Numbered from the stretch's first letter, positions 47,075 through 55,686 are shown. The stretch is 64,000 nt of DNA from Streptomyces antibioticus (GCF_001514065.1 NZ_KQ948423.1:496001-560000); one strand, 5' to 3'. The notes: a model not told the origin generated them from the sequence alone. Made by a program: numbers and translations.

Positions 47075-47132
47075 AACACTCCTCCTCCGACCGGGCGCGG
47101 GACGCCGCGCCGCTCTTCAACGGTAAACGCGA

Positions 47133-47173
47133 CGGGCAGGCCCGAAGTTCCAGAGGAACCCCGAACCTGCCCG
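47133..47173 (-). terminator. Terminator downstream of leuS
   Basis: A long inverted repeat with outer arms cgggcagg / cctgcccg and an inner stem (gttcc / ggaac) closes 20 bp after the leuS stop. It forms an almost continuous stem of about 18 pairs with a 3-nt loop. A GC-rich stem with little T-tract is normal for this genus. Confidence 0.75.
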
Positions 47174-47193
47174 CACCCGACCCTTAAGGGGTC

Positions 47194-50073
47194 TTACGCC
47201 GGAACGATGTTCACCAGCTTCGGCGCCCGCACGATCACCTTGCGGATACCCGCCCCGTCCAGCGCCGCCACGACCTTGTCGTCGGCCAGCGCCACCTTCT
47301 CCAGCTCCTCGTCGGAGATGGTCGGCGAGACCTCCAGGCGGGCCTTGACCTTGCCCTTGATCTGCACGACGCAGGTCACGGTCTCGTCCACGACGTACGC
47401 CGGGTCGGCGACGGGGAAGTCCTGGTGGACCACCGAGTCGGTGTGCCCCAGCTTGCGCCACAGCTCCTCGGCGATGTGCGGGGCCAGCGGAGCGACCAGC
47501 AGCACCAGCGACTCGGCGACCGACCGCGGCACCGCGCCGCCCGCCTTGGTCAGGTGGTTGTTCAGCTCGGTGACCTTGGCGATGGCGGTGTTGAACCGCA
47601 TGCCCTCCAGATCGCCGCGCACCCCGTCGATGGCCTTGTGCAGCGCCCGCAGGGTGTCCTCGTCGGCCTCGGTGTCGACGACGGTCACCTCACCGGTGGC
47701 CTCGTCGACGACGTTGCGCCACAGCCGCTGCAACAGCCGGTACTGGCCGACCACCGCGCGCGTGTCCCACGGCCGGGAGACGTCCAGCGGGCCCATGGCC
47801 ATCTCGTACAGGCGCAGGGTGTCGGCGCCGTACTCCTCGCAGATGGACTCGGGGGTGACCGCGTTCTTCAGGGACTTGCCCATCTTGCCCAGCAGCTTGG
47901 TGACCTTCTCGCCCTGGTGGTAGAAGGCGCCGTCGCGCTCCTCCACCTCCTCGGCGGGCACCGGGAAGCCACGGCTGTCGCGGTAGACGAAGGCCTGGAT
48001 CATGCCCTGGTTGAACAGCTTGTGGAACGGCTCCGCGGAGGAGACGTGGCCCAGGTCGAACAGCACCTTGGACCAGAAGCGCGCGTACAGCAGGTGCAGC
48101 ACGGCGTGCTCGGCGCCACCCACGTACAGGTCGACGCCGCCGTGCGGCTGGCCCTCGCGCGGGCCCATCCAGTACTGCTCGATCTCGGGGTCGACCAGCT
48201 TCTGGTCGTTGTGCGGGTCCAGGTAGCGCAGCTCGTACCAGCAGGAACCGGCCCAGTTGGGCATGGTGTTGGTCTCGCGCCGGTACTTCCGCGGGCCGCG
48301 CCCGTCGCCCAGGTCCAGGGTGACGTTCACCCAGTCCTCGTTGCGGGACAGCGGGGTCTCCGGGGAGGTGTCCGCGTCGTCCGGGTCGAAGGTGCGGGGC
48401 GAGTAGTCCTCGACCTCGGGCAGCTCCAGCGGCAGCATCGACTCGGGCAGCGAGTGCGCGATGCCATCCTCGTCGTAGACGATCGGGAAGGGCTCGCCCC
48501 AGTAGCGCTGCCGGCTGAACAGCCAGTCGCGCAGCCGGAAGTTGACGGTGCCCTCGCCGACGCCGGACCGCTCCAGCCACTCGGTGATGCGCGCCTTGGC
48601 CTCGGCGACCGGCAGGCCGTCCAGGGAGACGCCCGCGCCGGAGGAGTTGATGATCTTCGCGTCGTACGAGGCGAAGGCGTCCTCCCACGTGGAGGTGTCC
48701 GTGCCGCGGCCGTCGGTCGGTTCGACGATGCAGGTGATCGGCAGCTCGAAGGCGCGCGCGAACTCGAAGTCGCGCTGGTCGCCCGCCGGAACGGCCATGA
48801 TCGCGCCGGTGCCGTAGCCCATCAGCACGTAGTCGGCGATGAAGACGGGGATCTGCTCGCCGTTGACCGGGTTGGTGGCGTACGAGCCGATGAAGACGCC
48901 GGTCTTGTCCTTGGCCTCGGCCTGGCGCTCCACGTCGGACTTGGAGGCGGCCTGCGCGCGGTACGCGGCGACGGCCTCGGCCGGGGTGGCATGACCGCCG
49001 GTCCACACGTCGTGGGTGCCCTCCGGCCAGGCGGCCGGGGTGAACTTCTCGACCAGCGGGTGCTCGGGGGCCAGCACCATGTAGGTCGCGCCGAACAGGG
49101 TGTCGGGGCGGGTGGTGAAGACGGTGATCTTCTCACCGTCGATCGGGAAGTCGACGCGGGCGCCCTCGGAGCGGCCGATCCAGTTGCGCTGCTGCAGCTT
49201 GATGGCCTCGGGCCAGTCCAGGGCGTCCAGGTCGTCCAGCAGGCGGTCCGCGTAGGCGGTGATCCGCATGTTCCACTGGCGCAGCTTGGCCTTGAAGACG
49301 GGGAAGTTGCCGCGCTCGGAACGGCCGTCGGCGGTGACCTCCTCGTTGGCCAGCACGGTGCCCAGGCCGGGACACCAGTTGACGGGCGCGTCGGAGGCGT
49401 AGGCCAGGCGGAACTCGCCCAGGACGTCGGCGCGCTCGGCGGCGGTCAGCTCGTTCCACGCGCGCGTGTGACCCGGTACGGCGCGCTCACCGGACTCGAA
49501 CTGGGCGACCAGCTCGGCGATCGGGCGGGCCTTCCTGGCCTCGTCGTCGTACCAGGAGTTGAAGATCTGCAGGAAGATCCACTGGGTCCACTTGTAGTAC
49601 TCGGGGTCGATCGTGGCGAACGACCGGCGCTTGTCGTGGCCCAGGCCCAGCCGGCGCAGCTGGGTCTTCATGTTCTCGATGTTGGCCTCGGTGGAGACCC
49701 GCGGGTGCGTGCCGGTCTGCACGGCGTACTGCTCGGCGGGCAGGCCGAAGGCGTCGAAGCCCAGGGTGTGCAGGACGTTGTGGCCGGTCATCCGCTGGAA
49801 GCGGGCGAAGACGTCGGTGGCGATGTAACCCAGCGGGTGGCCGACGTGCAGGCCCGCACCGGAGGGGTACGGGAACATGTCCATGATGAACTTCTTGGGC
49901 TTGGCGACCAGCTCGGGGTCGCCCGCCAGGTCACCCTTGGGGTTCGGTGCGGCGTACGTACCCTCGGCGTCCCAGAAGTCCTGCCAGCGTGCCTCGATCT
50001 CGGCCGCGACGGCGGCCGTGTAGCGGTGCGGCGCGGCCACCTCGGCGGCAGCGGCGGGGTTCGTCTCGCTCAT
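47194..50073 (-). CDS. leuS: Leucyl-tRNA synthetase
   Basis: The 959-residue class I synthetase charges tRNA-Leu. HIGH appears as HVGH (76-79, [10 protein letters not shown]) and KMSKS as KMGKS (about 732, [11 protein letters not shown]). The CP1 editing domain ([36 protein letters not shown]) is complete, and the C-terminal anticodon-binding and C-terminal domains end [15 protein letters not shown] at 50073 with AAGGA upstream gives the usual N-terminus; the frame extending to 50142 passes through the attenuator and is not coding. Expression is probably set by leader attenuation (see leader peptide and hairpins upstream). Confidence 0.97.
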   Translation of the reverse strand: MSETNPAAAAEVAAPHRYTAAVAAEIEARWQDFWDAEGTYAAPNPKGDLAGDPELVAKPKKFIMDMFPYPSGAGLHVGHPLGYIATDVFARFQRMTGHNVLHTLGFDAFGLPAEQYAVQTGTHPRVSTEANIENMKTQLRRLGLGHDKRRSFATIDPEYYKWTQWIFLQIFNSWYDDEARKARPIAELVAQFESGERAVPGHTRAWNELTAAERADVLGEFRLAYASDAPVNWCPGLGTVLANEEVTADGRSERGNFPVFKAKLRQWNMRITAYADRLLDDLDALDWPEAIKLQQRNWIGRSEGARVDFPIDGEKITVFTTRPDTLFGATYMVLAPEHPLVEKFTPAAWPEGTHDVWTGGHATPAEAVAAYRAQAASKSDVERQAEAKDKTGVFIGSYATNPVNGEQIPVFIADYVLMGYGTGAIMAVPAGDQRDFEFARAFELPITCIVEPTDGRGTDTSTWEDAFASYDAKIINSSGAGVSLDGLPVAEAKARITEWLERSGVGEGTVNFRLRDWLFSRQRYWGEPFPIVYDEDGIAHSLPESMLPLELPEVEDYSPRTFDPDDADTSPETPLSRNEDWVNVTLDLGDGRGPRKYRRETNTMPNWAGSCWYELRYLDPHNDQKLVDPEIEQYWMGPREGQPHGGVDLYVGGAEHAVLHLLYARFWSKVLFDLGHVSSAEPFHKLFNQGMIQAFVYRDSRGFPVPAEEVEERDGAFYHQGEKVTKLLGKMGKSLKNAVTPESICEEYGADTLRLYEMAMGPLDVSRPWDTRAVVGQYRLLQRLWRNVVDEATGEVTVVDTEADEDTLRALHKAIDGVRGDLEGMRFNTAIAKVTELNNHLTKAGGAVPRSVAESLVLLVAPLAPHIAEELWRKLGHTDSVVHQDFPVADPAYVVDETVTCVVQIKGKVKARLEVSPTISDEELEKVALADDKVVAALDGAGIRKVIVRAPKLVNIVPA

Positions 50074-50120
50074 GATCCTTAAGCTCCATCGATCGTCTCT
50101 GCCGGCGGCTGTCTCGTCCG

Positions 50121-50151
50121 GAAACGAAAAATCCCCTCGCACAGGAGGGGA
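50121..50151 (-). terminator. Leader (attenuator) terminator before leuS
   Basis: On the minus strand, tcccctc - 6-nt loop - gaggggA is followed directly by TTTTT. This is a full intrinsic terminator with a genuine T-tract, rare in this genome, located 48-78 bp upstream of the leuS start and downstream of a Leu-rich leader peptide. Position and structure indicate conditional termination. Confidence 0.88.
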
Positions 50152-50153
50152 CG

Positions 50154-50207
50154 CCGCGCTGACTCCGACCGGCCGGCTCGTCCGGCGGTCGGGACTGATC
50201 AGCGCGG
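50154..50207 (-). promoter_or_regulatory. leuS leader hairpin (attenuation element)
   Basis: In the leuS leader RNA a 9-nt arm CCGCGCTGA (complement of 50199-50207, including the leader peptide stop) pairs perfectly with TCAGCGCGG (complement of 50154-50162). Inside it a second stem (CCGACCG / CGGTCGG) continues the duplex. The 3' arm ends two bases before the terminator hairpin. The ribosome translating the leader peptide would cover the 5' arm, so its position can decide the folding. Confidence 0.75.
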
Positions 50208-50237
50208 CCCGCTAAGCAGAAGGCGTACGGCACGCAT
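50199..50237 (-). CDS. leuS leader peptide (12 aa, three consecutive Leu codons)
   Basis: The reading frame encodes [12 protein letters not shown] and ends in TGA. Codons 6-8 are CTT CTG CTT; CTT is a rarely used Leu codon in high-GC actinobacteria, so starvation for charged tRNA-Leu would stall ribosomes here. No ribosome-binding site precedes the ATG, but TACCCT, a possible -10 box, lies 6 nt upstream, so the RNA may begin at the ATG (leaderless). Leucine attenuation before leu genes and leuS has been predicted for actinobacteria. Confidence 0.82.
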   Translation of the reverse strand: MRAVRLLLSGPR

Positions 50238-50335
50238 GGCGTCAGGGTACCGCAGCCATTGAGCAAGCTGCGACGCACATACGTATGCCTCCTATGCCCC
50301 CGGACATCGGGTACCGAACTGAACAAACGTCAAAA

Positions 50336-50350
50336 GTTACTCCGCGTAAC
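50336..50350. promoter_or_regulatory. Inverted repeat in the leuS / cytochrome-like gene intergenic region
   Basis: A gttac-N5-gtaac inverted repeat lies 138 bp upstream of the cytochrome-like gene in an AT-rich patch (aaaagttac). It could be a regulator site for either divergent unit. Evidence is structural only. Confidence 0.3.
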
Positions 50351-50413
50351 ACCCCCTAAAGGGACAACACAACGACCCCACGGCCTTTTGGTAACAGCGC
50401 AATAACTCAAACC

Positions 50414-50431
50414 CCGTACCGATCGGTATGG
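50414..50431. promoter_or_regulatory. 18-bp palindrome upstream of the redox operon
   Basis: The sequence ccgtaccgatcggtatgg is a palindrome with one mismatched pair, centred 65 bp before the start of the membrane protein gene. Its size and symmetry fit a TetR-like or other dimeric repressor. The regulator is not in the window. Confidence 0.5.
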
Positions 50432-50487
50432 CTCCACTTAGAGTGCGGCAGCGGGACCGCCTACCCGAACTGCTCGGAGTTGCCCCC

Positions 50488-51777
50488 ATGAACCCTCGTC
50501 GAAGTAACAGCTCGCTCCCCAGGCCCGGCCGCTCGGCCTACGGCATGGCGACGGCTGTCGCTCTGCTCTTCATACCCGTGTTCGTGCTGGTAGGAGGTGA
50601 CACCGTCCGTGACTTCCTGAACTTCGGCGCGGGCGTGCTGTGCCTCGTCTCCCTCAGCTGCTCGGTGATCTGGGGCCTGGTCGCCCAGGACCGGATCTTC
50701 CTCAACCCCAAACAGCGGATCATCGGCCAGGCCGTCCACCGCACGACCGCCGTCGGCTCGATCGCGTTCCTGCTGCTGCACATCACCACGAAGGTCGCCC
50801 TCGACCACACGCAGCTGATCGGCGCGCTCATCCCGTTCTCGCTCGGCGTCACCGGAATCGGAGGTCTGATCGGCCTCGGTTCGCTGGCCGGGCTGCTGAT
50901 GATCTTCGTGGGCATCACCGGCGCCCTGCGCAACCAGTTCGCCTCCCCGGCACCGGTCGCGGCCCGCTGGCGCGCCATGCACATGCTGGCCTATCCGGCC
51001 TGGTGCTTCGCCCTGATCCACGGACTCTACGCGGGTCGCCAGGCGAAGCCGATCTTCGTGATCCTCTACGGCCTCTCCCTGGCCGGCGTCATGGCCGCGC
51101 TCGCCCTGCGCTCGGCGCCCCGCCCGGTCAAGCGCAAGGTCGCCGACCGCATCCAGGCGATCCTGGGCACCGAGGAGCGGCCGGGCCGCGATGAGCTGGA
51201 CGCGAGCCGGGCCAGGGTCGCCGAGGCCTCCTCCGCCACGCTGCCCGGCTACGAGAACGCCCGCACCGCACAGCCACGCGCGACACCCTCCTACGCCGCC
51301 CCCGCCCCGGAGCCGGAGCCCGCGAACGGCTTCGCGGCCGCCTACCGGGCCGTCACCCCGACGTCGCGCATCCCGCAGCAGCCGTCGTACGGCACCGCCG
51401 ACCAGACCGCCCGCATGGACCTGCCGATGGACATGCAGGCCACCGAGGCCATGCCCCGCTACGACAGCGGCGGCAGCACCTCGGGCAGCTGGCCGATCCC
51501 GTCGCCGCCCCCGGTCGGCGAGGCGCCTCCGTCGGCCTACGACCCGCTCCAGGACACCGGATACAACATCCCGACCTACCGCAATGCGGACACGTCCGGA
51601 TACGGCACGAGTGACGTGTACGACACCGGTGAGTCGAACACCGTTTCCGGCGCGTACTACTCGAACGACACGTACAACAGCGGTCCCGCCACTGATCCAA
51701 CGCCCGGTGAGTCCTACGACTTCGGTGCACCGGGCTCGGGCGAACCTTGGAACATGCCTTCCGGAGGCTATAGGTGA
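50488..51777 (+). CDS. Four-histidine transmembrane cytochrome-like protein (ferric-reductase-like)
   Basis: This 429-residue membrane protein has about six membrane segments in the first 210 residues. Two helices carry paired histidines, H84 and H98 (VHRTTAVGSIAFLLLHIT) and H165 and H178 (MHMLAYPAWCFALIHG), spaced 14 and 13 residues as in bis-heme b proteins of the ferric reductase/NADPH oxidase and cytochrome b families. The remaining ~200 residues are a cytoplasmic disordered Pro/Ser/Tyr-rich tail. ATG 50488 has GGAG 9 nt upstream. It overlaps the next gene by 4 bp. The likely role is electron transfer across the membrane; the acceptor is unknown. Confidence 0.82.
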   Translation: MNPRRSNSSLPRPGRSAYGMATAVALLFIPVFVLVGGDTVRDFLNFGAGVLCLVSLSCSVIWGLVAQDRIFLNPKQRIIGQAVHRTTAVGSIAFLLLHITTKVALDHTQLIGALIPFSLGVTGIGGLIGLGSLAGLLMIFVGITGALRNQFASPAPVAARWRAMHMLAYPAWCFALIHGLYAGRQAKPIFVILYGLSLAGVMAALALRSAPRPVKRKVADRIQAILGTEERPGRDELDASRARVAEASSATLPGYENARTAQPRATPSYAAPAPEPEPANGFAAAYRAVTPTSRIPQQPSYGTADQTARMDLPMDMQATEAMPRYDSGGSTSGSWPIPSPPPVGEAPPSAYDPLQDTGYNIPTYRNADTSGYGTSDVYDTGESNTVSGAYYSNDTYNSGPATDPTPGESYDFGAPGSGEPWNMPSGGYR

Positions 51778-53387
51778 ACGAGGCCCTGCCCGACGTCCCA
51801 GAAGTCCGCGTGGTCGGTCTTCCTCAGCTCACGTCGGGCTTCGACCTTGTCGAAAGACTCGATCTGCCCATGCACCTGAAGGTGCACGGGCCGCTCGAAC
51901 CCCTGGGCGGCGAGCAACTCGCGAAGCTCGCCGAGAACATCAACCTGAAGGGCCGCGGCGGCGCGGGCTTCCCCTTCCACAAGAAGCTGCGCTCGGTCGC
52001 CGAGGCGGCCATCAAGCGCGGGGTACGACCGGTCGTCGTCGTCAACGGCAGCGAGGACGAACCGGCCTGCCGCAAGGACACGGTGCTCATCAACCGTGCC
52101 CCGCACCTCATCCTGGACGGCGCCCTGCTGGCCGCCGAGGCCCTGGGTGCCCGCACGCTCGTGATCGGGGTCACCCGCGAGTCCACGCAGCGCTCCATGG
52201 AGGCCGCGCTCGCCGAACGCGGCCTGAGCAACGGCCGTAGATCGGCTCTCCGCGCGCGCGTGCAGCGCAACCCCGTCCGTATGGTCACCGGAGCCGCGGC
52301 CTCGCTGATCCGCTCCATCGACGGCGGCCCGGCGATCCCGCCCGGCCGCAAGGTCAGCGCCTCCCAGAACGGCGTCGGCGGCGCCCCGACCCTGCTGTCG
52401 AACGCGGAGACCTTCGCGCAACTGGCGATCGCCGCCCGCATCGGCCCCGAGCGCTACGGCAACACCGGCCTGTACGACGAGCCGGGCACCGTCATGCTCA
52501 CCGTCTCCGGAGCGGTCGCCCGCCCCATGGTCATCGAGGTCCCCACGGGCGTACCCCTGCGCTACGTCCTCCAGCTGGCCGGCGCCCCGCCGGTCCCGCA
52601 AGGTGTGCTGACCGGCGGCTACCACGGCAAGTGGATCGACGCGGCGACGGTCAACGAGGCGATCGTCTCCCGCAACTCCCTGGACGCGGTGGGCGGGGCG
52701 CTCGGCGCCGGCGCGATCCTGCCGATCACTCAGGACACCTGCCCGCTGGGCGAGTCCCTGATGGTGGCCAAGTGGCTGGCCGAGGAGAGCGCGGGCCAGT
52801 GCGGCCCCTGCTACCTCGGGCTGCCGGCCGCCGCGCGCGGCATGGAGGACATCCTCAACGGCGGCGGTCCGGCCGCCCTGGAGGCGCTCAAGCAGGTCGC
52901 CAAGAACGTGAAGCGGCGCGGCGCGTGCTCGCACCCGGACGGCTCCGCGATGTTCCTGGAGTCGACCATCAAGGCGTTCACCGACGACCTCGCCGCCCAC
53001 GTCCTCGGAAACGGCTGCGGACGGCCCGTGGAGGGCGTTCTGCCGCTCTTCGAGGGCGGCAAGACCCCGGTGGGCATCCCGGGCGGCGGCGAGGCCGAGG
53101 AGAACGGCCCCAGCCGTCAGAAGATCTACGTCGACTGGACGCTGTGCCGCGGCCACGGCCTGTGCGCCGACATCCTCCCGGAGGTCTTCGAACTCGGCGC
53201 CGACGGCTTCCCCACGGTCGCCCAGGCCCAGGTCCCCCGCTACGCCGAGGCGAAGGCCCTGCGCGCGGTGCGCCGCTGCCCCGCCCTCGCCCTGCGCCTG
53301 GAGGAATCGGCCCCCCGCGACAACGGCCAGTCCCGCAACCTCCCGGTCCTCTCCCAGGGCCGCGGCCGCCGGGCGCTGGGCCGCTGA
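51774..53387 (+). CDS. NuoF-like flavo-iron-sulfur protein fused to a ferredoxin
   Basis: The 537-residue cytosolic protein has a NuoF FMN/NADH-binding module (GRGGAGFPFHKK at 60-71, NGSEDEPACRKDT at 91-103, LLSNAETFAQLA), an SLBB domain (about 240-320), a 4Fe-4S region (GQCGPC at 341-346, C385) and a C-terminal ferredoxin (CRGHGLC at 458-464, C502 in RRCPALAL). The family's first cluster cysteine is Ala at 340. GTG 51774 has GGAGG upstream and overlaps the membrane cytochrome-like gene by 4 bp, so the two are translationally coupled. It probably feeds electrons from NAD(P)H to the membrane partner, or the reverse. Confidence 0.87.
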   Translation: MNEALPDVPEVRVVGLPQLTSGFDLVERLDLPMHLKVHGPLEPLGGEQLAKLAENINLKGRGGAGFPFHKKLRSVAEAAIKRGVRPVVVVNGSEDEPACRKDTVLINRAPHLILDGALLAAEALGARTLVIGVTRESTQRSMEAALAERGLSNGRRSALRARVQRNPVRMVTGAAASLIRSIDGGPAIPPGRKVSASQNGVGGAPTLLSNAETFAQLAIAARIGPERYGNTGLYDEPGTVMLTVSGAVARPMVIEVPTGVPLRYVLQLAGAPPVPQGVLTGGYHGKWIDAATVNEAIVSRNSLDAVGGALGAGAILPITQDTCPLGESLMVAKWLAEESAGQCGPCYLGLPAAARGMEDILNGGGPAALEALKQVAKNVKRRGACSHPDGSAMFLESTIKAFTDDLAAHVLGNGCGRPVEGVLPLFEGGKTPVGIPGGGEAEENGPSRQKIYVDWTLCRGHGLCADILPEVFELGADGFPTVAQAQVPRYAEAKALRAVRRCPALALRLEESAPRDNGQSRNLPVLSQGRGRRALGR

Positions 53388-53397
53388 GCCGACCGCA

Positions 53398-53430
53398 CGA
53401 AGGGGCCGCCCGATCCGGGCGGCCCCTTCG
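53398..53430 (+). terminator. Terminator of the redox operon
   Basis: A perfect 14-bp inverted repeat (cgaaggggccgccc / gggcggccccttcg) with a 5-nt loop begins 11 bp after the stop codon. There is no strong T-tract. Confidence 0.88.
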
Positions 53431-53477
53431 GCGTTCGTTCGTGGAGCACGAGGACAACTGCCCCTGGAAACGCAAGA

Positions 53478-53507
53478 ATCCCGCCGGATCTTTCGATCCG
53501 GCGGGAT
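53478..53507 (-). terminator. Terminator downstream of first tRNA-Ala
   Basis: A perfect 13-bp inverted repeat (atcccgccggatc / gatccggcgggat) with a 4-nt tttc loop lies 8 bp beyond the tRNA 3' end. The minus-strand continuation is TTCTTGCG. Confidence 0.85.
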
Positions 53508-53514
53508 CTTTCTG

Positions 53515-53587
53515 TGGAGCTAAGGAGAATTGAACTCCTGACCTCCTGCATGCCATGCAGGCGCTCTACCAACTGAGCTATAGCCCC
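53515..53587 (-). tRNA. tRNA-Ala (anticodon GGC)
   Basis: This 73-nt cloverleaf has acceptor stem GGGGCTA / TAGCTCC with discriminator A, D arm GCTC-loop-GAGC, anticodon stem CCTGC / GCAGG with loop ATGGCAT (anticodon GGC), and T arm AGGAG-TTCAATT-CTCCT. CCA is not encoded. An identical gene lies at 56647-56719. Confidence 0.97.
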
Positions 53588-53688
53588 TTGCTTGGTGTCC
53601 CCCGGGTTTCCCCCCGGCGACGACGCCAACATTAACCGGCCCCGGGGCGGAACACCAAATCGTTTCCGGCCCCCACCGGACGAACCGG

Positions 53689-53922
53689 TCAAGCCGTCAC
53701 GAACGAGTAGAAACGCTTGAGTGTGCAGTGCTCCTCGAGGAGTCGGCCGTAGATCGGCTCACCCTCGAGTTCGCGGTACGTCTCGATCGGGTCGCCTTTT
53801 ATGATCAGCGCCCGCGCGCATTCCTCGCACCAGTACTGGTAGTCGGGATTGAGCGGCTCCATGTCCCGGACGATCGGCGTCCCGCTGCCGCACCAATCGC
53901 ACTTTCGCCTGTGTGCACCCAT
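53689..53922 (-). CDS. Small zinc-ribbon-like protein, 77 aa
   Basis: This short protein has two CxxC knuckles (C8-C11 in KCDWCG, C32-C35 in WCEECAR), so it probably binds one zinc ion, followed by a helical C-terminus with acidic and aromatic residues (LLEEHCTLKRFYSFV). It starts 3 bp after the stop of another small zinc-ribbon gene, so the two form a unit. I recognise no named family. It might be a protein- or nucleic-acid-binding adaptor. Confidence 0.75.
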   Translation of the reverse strand: MGAHRRKCDWCGSGTPIVRDMEPLNPDYQYWCEECARALIIKGDPIETYRELEGEPIYGRLLEEHCTLKRFYSFVTA

Positions 53923-53925
53923 CGA

Positions 53926-54099
53926 TCAGCTCCAGCTGTGGCCGCAGGCCGTGCACACGTAGGAGATTCCGCCGTTGTCACCGAGGACTTGGGCGACATG
54001 CAGGGAACCGCAGGAAGGGCAGGTGAGCCGGGTGACCGTGTCCCGTGTCGACGCTGCTTCAAGGAGGTGGCCGACCTCCTTGAGGATGCTCGCAGGCAT
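53926..54099 (-). CDS. Small zinc-ribbon protein, 57 aa
   Basis: This short gene encodes a helix (SILKEVGHLLEAASTRD) followed by a zinc ribbon with CPSC at 27-30 and CTAC at 49-52, ending CGHSWS. GGGAGGGAG 6-10 nt upstream of the ATG at 54099 is a strong ribosome-binding site. The stop is 3 bp from the start of the 77-residue zinc-knuckle gene. The C-terminal ribbon is of the TFIIS/transposon-ribbon style, suggesting nucleic-acid or RNA polymerase binding. Function is unknown. Confidence 0.8.
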   Translation of the reverse strand: MPASILKEVGHLLEAASTRDTVTRLTCPSCGSLHVAQVLGDNGGISYVCTACGHSWS

Positions 54100-54168
54100 C
54101 ACTGCTCCCTCCCGTCGGGCCGCGCTCCCTTCCGGCCGTTTGATTCTGCCACGGCCGGACCAATACGG

Positions 54169-55638
54169 TCAGCGACGCCTCAGTACCAGTCCGGACACGG
54201 CCCCCAGGGCGGCCGTCCCGGCCAGCGCGAACATGCACGCCGACAGCGCCTCCGCAGAGGTATACGCCTCCAGGGCCCCGAGTGACTCAAGCCGGTTCAG
54301 GAACAGTGTGCCGAACGCCGCGACTCCGGTCAGCTGGCCGAGCTGGGTGACCGTGGCGAGCAGCCCGCTGGCGTCCGCCGCGTCCTCGGGCCGCACCGTG
54401 GCCAGCGCCCGGGTCAGGGTGGGGCTGAAGGCGAGCGCGAGCCCGACGCCGACCCCTGCGTACGACACGTACACCCATGCCCCGCCGTCGCCGCCGCCGT
54501 CGAGCGCCAGGCCGACCCCGGCCACGGCAAGCGCGGTGAGCAGGAACCCGGTCGGTGCCAGGGCGCGCTGCCAGGCGGCGGGCCAGCGTCGCCAGGTCAG
54601 TCCGACCACGCCGAAGACGACCGCGGTCGGCGCGAAGGTGAGTCCGGCGCGCAGGGCGCTGTAGCCGAGGCCGCCCTGGACGTGCAGCGTGAGTACGAAC
54701 AGGAAGCCCCCGTTGACCGCCATGGCAGCCAGGATCCGCAGGACGGCGAGGCCCATGCCGGGGTGGCGCAGCACCCGGGGCGCGATCAGCGGGTCGCCGC
54801 CGCGCCGGGCGAGCCCGGACTCGTACCGCCAGAACACCGCGAACAGCACGGCGGCCGTGCCCAGCGACAGCCACGACCACAGCGGCCAGTCCTCCTCCTG
54901 CCCGAGCACCAGCGGCACCGTGAACAGCGATACGGCCGCGCCCAGCAGAACCAGTCCCGGCAGGTCCATGCCGCGTCCGCGCTCCCGCTCGCCCCCGCGC
55001 TCCCGGGGCAGGACGCGCCGGCCGATGATCAGGAGGACGGCACCGACGGGCACGTTCACCAGGAACACCGGCCGCCAGCCCGTGCCCAACAGGTCGGCGC
55101 TGACCAGGACTCCGCCGAGTATCTGCCCGGCGGCGGCGCCGACGGCGAGGACCGCCGAGTACGCGCCGAGCGCCTTCACCCTCGCCTCGCCGACGAAGTT
55201 CCGCTGGATGAGGCTGAGCACCTGCGGGATCATCACCGCCGAGCCGGCACCCTGGATCAGCCGGAAGACGATGAGTTCCGTGGCGCCCTGCGCGAGACCG
55301 CAGGCCAGCGAGGCGGCGGTGAACAGCGCCATCCCGGCGAGGTGGACCCTGCTGTGCCCGAACCGGTCGCCGAGCCGGGCCCCGGTGATCAGCAGCACGG
55401 AGTACGTGATGGTGTATCCGGCGACCACCAGCTGCAACTCCGCGCCGGACGCGTGGAGTTCGGTACCGATGGTGGGGGCCGCGACGTTCACGATGAAGAC
55501 GTCGAGCAGCGCCATGAACAGGGCGGCGAGCACGACGGCGAGCAGCGGCCCGGGGCCTTTGTCAGTGCCGGGTGCTTCACTGATCGCAGTGCTGGGAACG
55601 GGTGCTGCACCCGCTCCGGAACGGGGAGTTGTCGTCAT
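54169..55638 (-). CDS. MFS drug efflux transporter (DHA2, 14-TM type)
   Basis: The 489-residue permease has about 14 hydrophobic segments. Family marks include LDVFIVNVAAPTIGTEL in TM1, the motif A loop GARLGDRFGHSR, motif C-like GAAAGQILGGVL and WRPVFLVNVPVGAV. These place it with EmrB/QacA-type proton-coupled drug exporters. ATG at 55638 precedes an unstructured 30-residue head; the frame upstream overlaps the divergent regulator gene. The gene is divergent from an XRE regulator with 109 bp between, so local control of efflux is likely. The substrate is unknown. Confidence 0.9.
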   Translation of the reverse strand: MTTTPRSGAGAAPVPSTAISEAPGTDKGPGPLLAVVLAALFMALLDVFIVNVAAPTIGTELHASGAELQLVVAGYTITYSVLLITGARLGDRFGHSRVHLAGMALFTAASLACGLAQGATELIVFRLIQGAGSAVMIPQVLSLIQRNFVGEARVKALGAYSAVLAVGAAAGQILGGVLVSADLLGTGWRPVFLVNVPVGAVLLIIGRRVLPRERGGERERGRGMDLPGLVLLGAAVSLFTVPLVLGQEEDWPLWSWLSLGTAAVLFAVFWRYESGLARRGGDPLIAPRVLRHPGMGLAVLRILAAMAVNGGFLFVLTLHVQGGLGYSALRAGLTFAPTAVVFGVVGLTWRRWPAAWQRALAPTGFLLTALAVAGVGLALDGGGDGGAWVYVSYAGVGVGLALAFSPTLTRALATVRPEDAADASGLLATVTQLGQLTGVAAFGTLFLNRLESLGALEAYTSAEALSACMFALAGTAALGAVSGLVLRRR

Positions 55639-55686
55639 GCCGTCGAGCGTGACGCCGCTCCGGTACGGGTGCCGAGAGCCCATTGA

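Noticed and set aside
47425-50082. 885-codon plus-strand open frame opposite leuS
   Set aside because: Shadow of leuS; no domains and biased composition.
50074-50142. N-terminal extension of leuS through the attenuator hairpin
   Set aside because: It would translate the terminator; no ribosome-binding site at 50142 and no similarity in LeuS N-termini.
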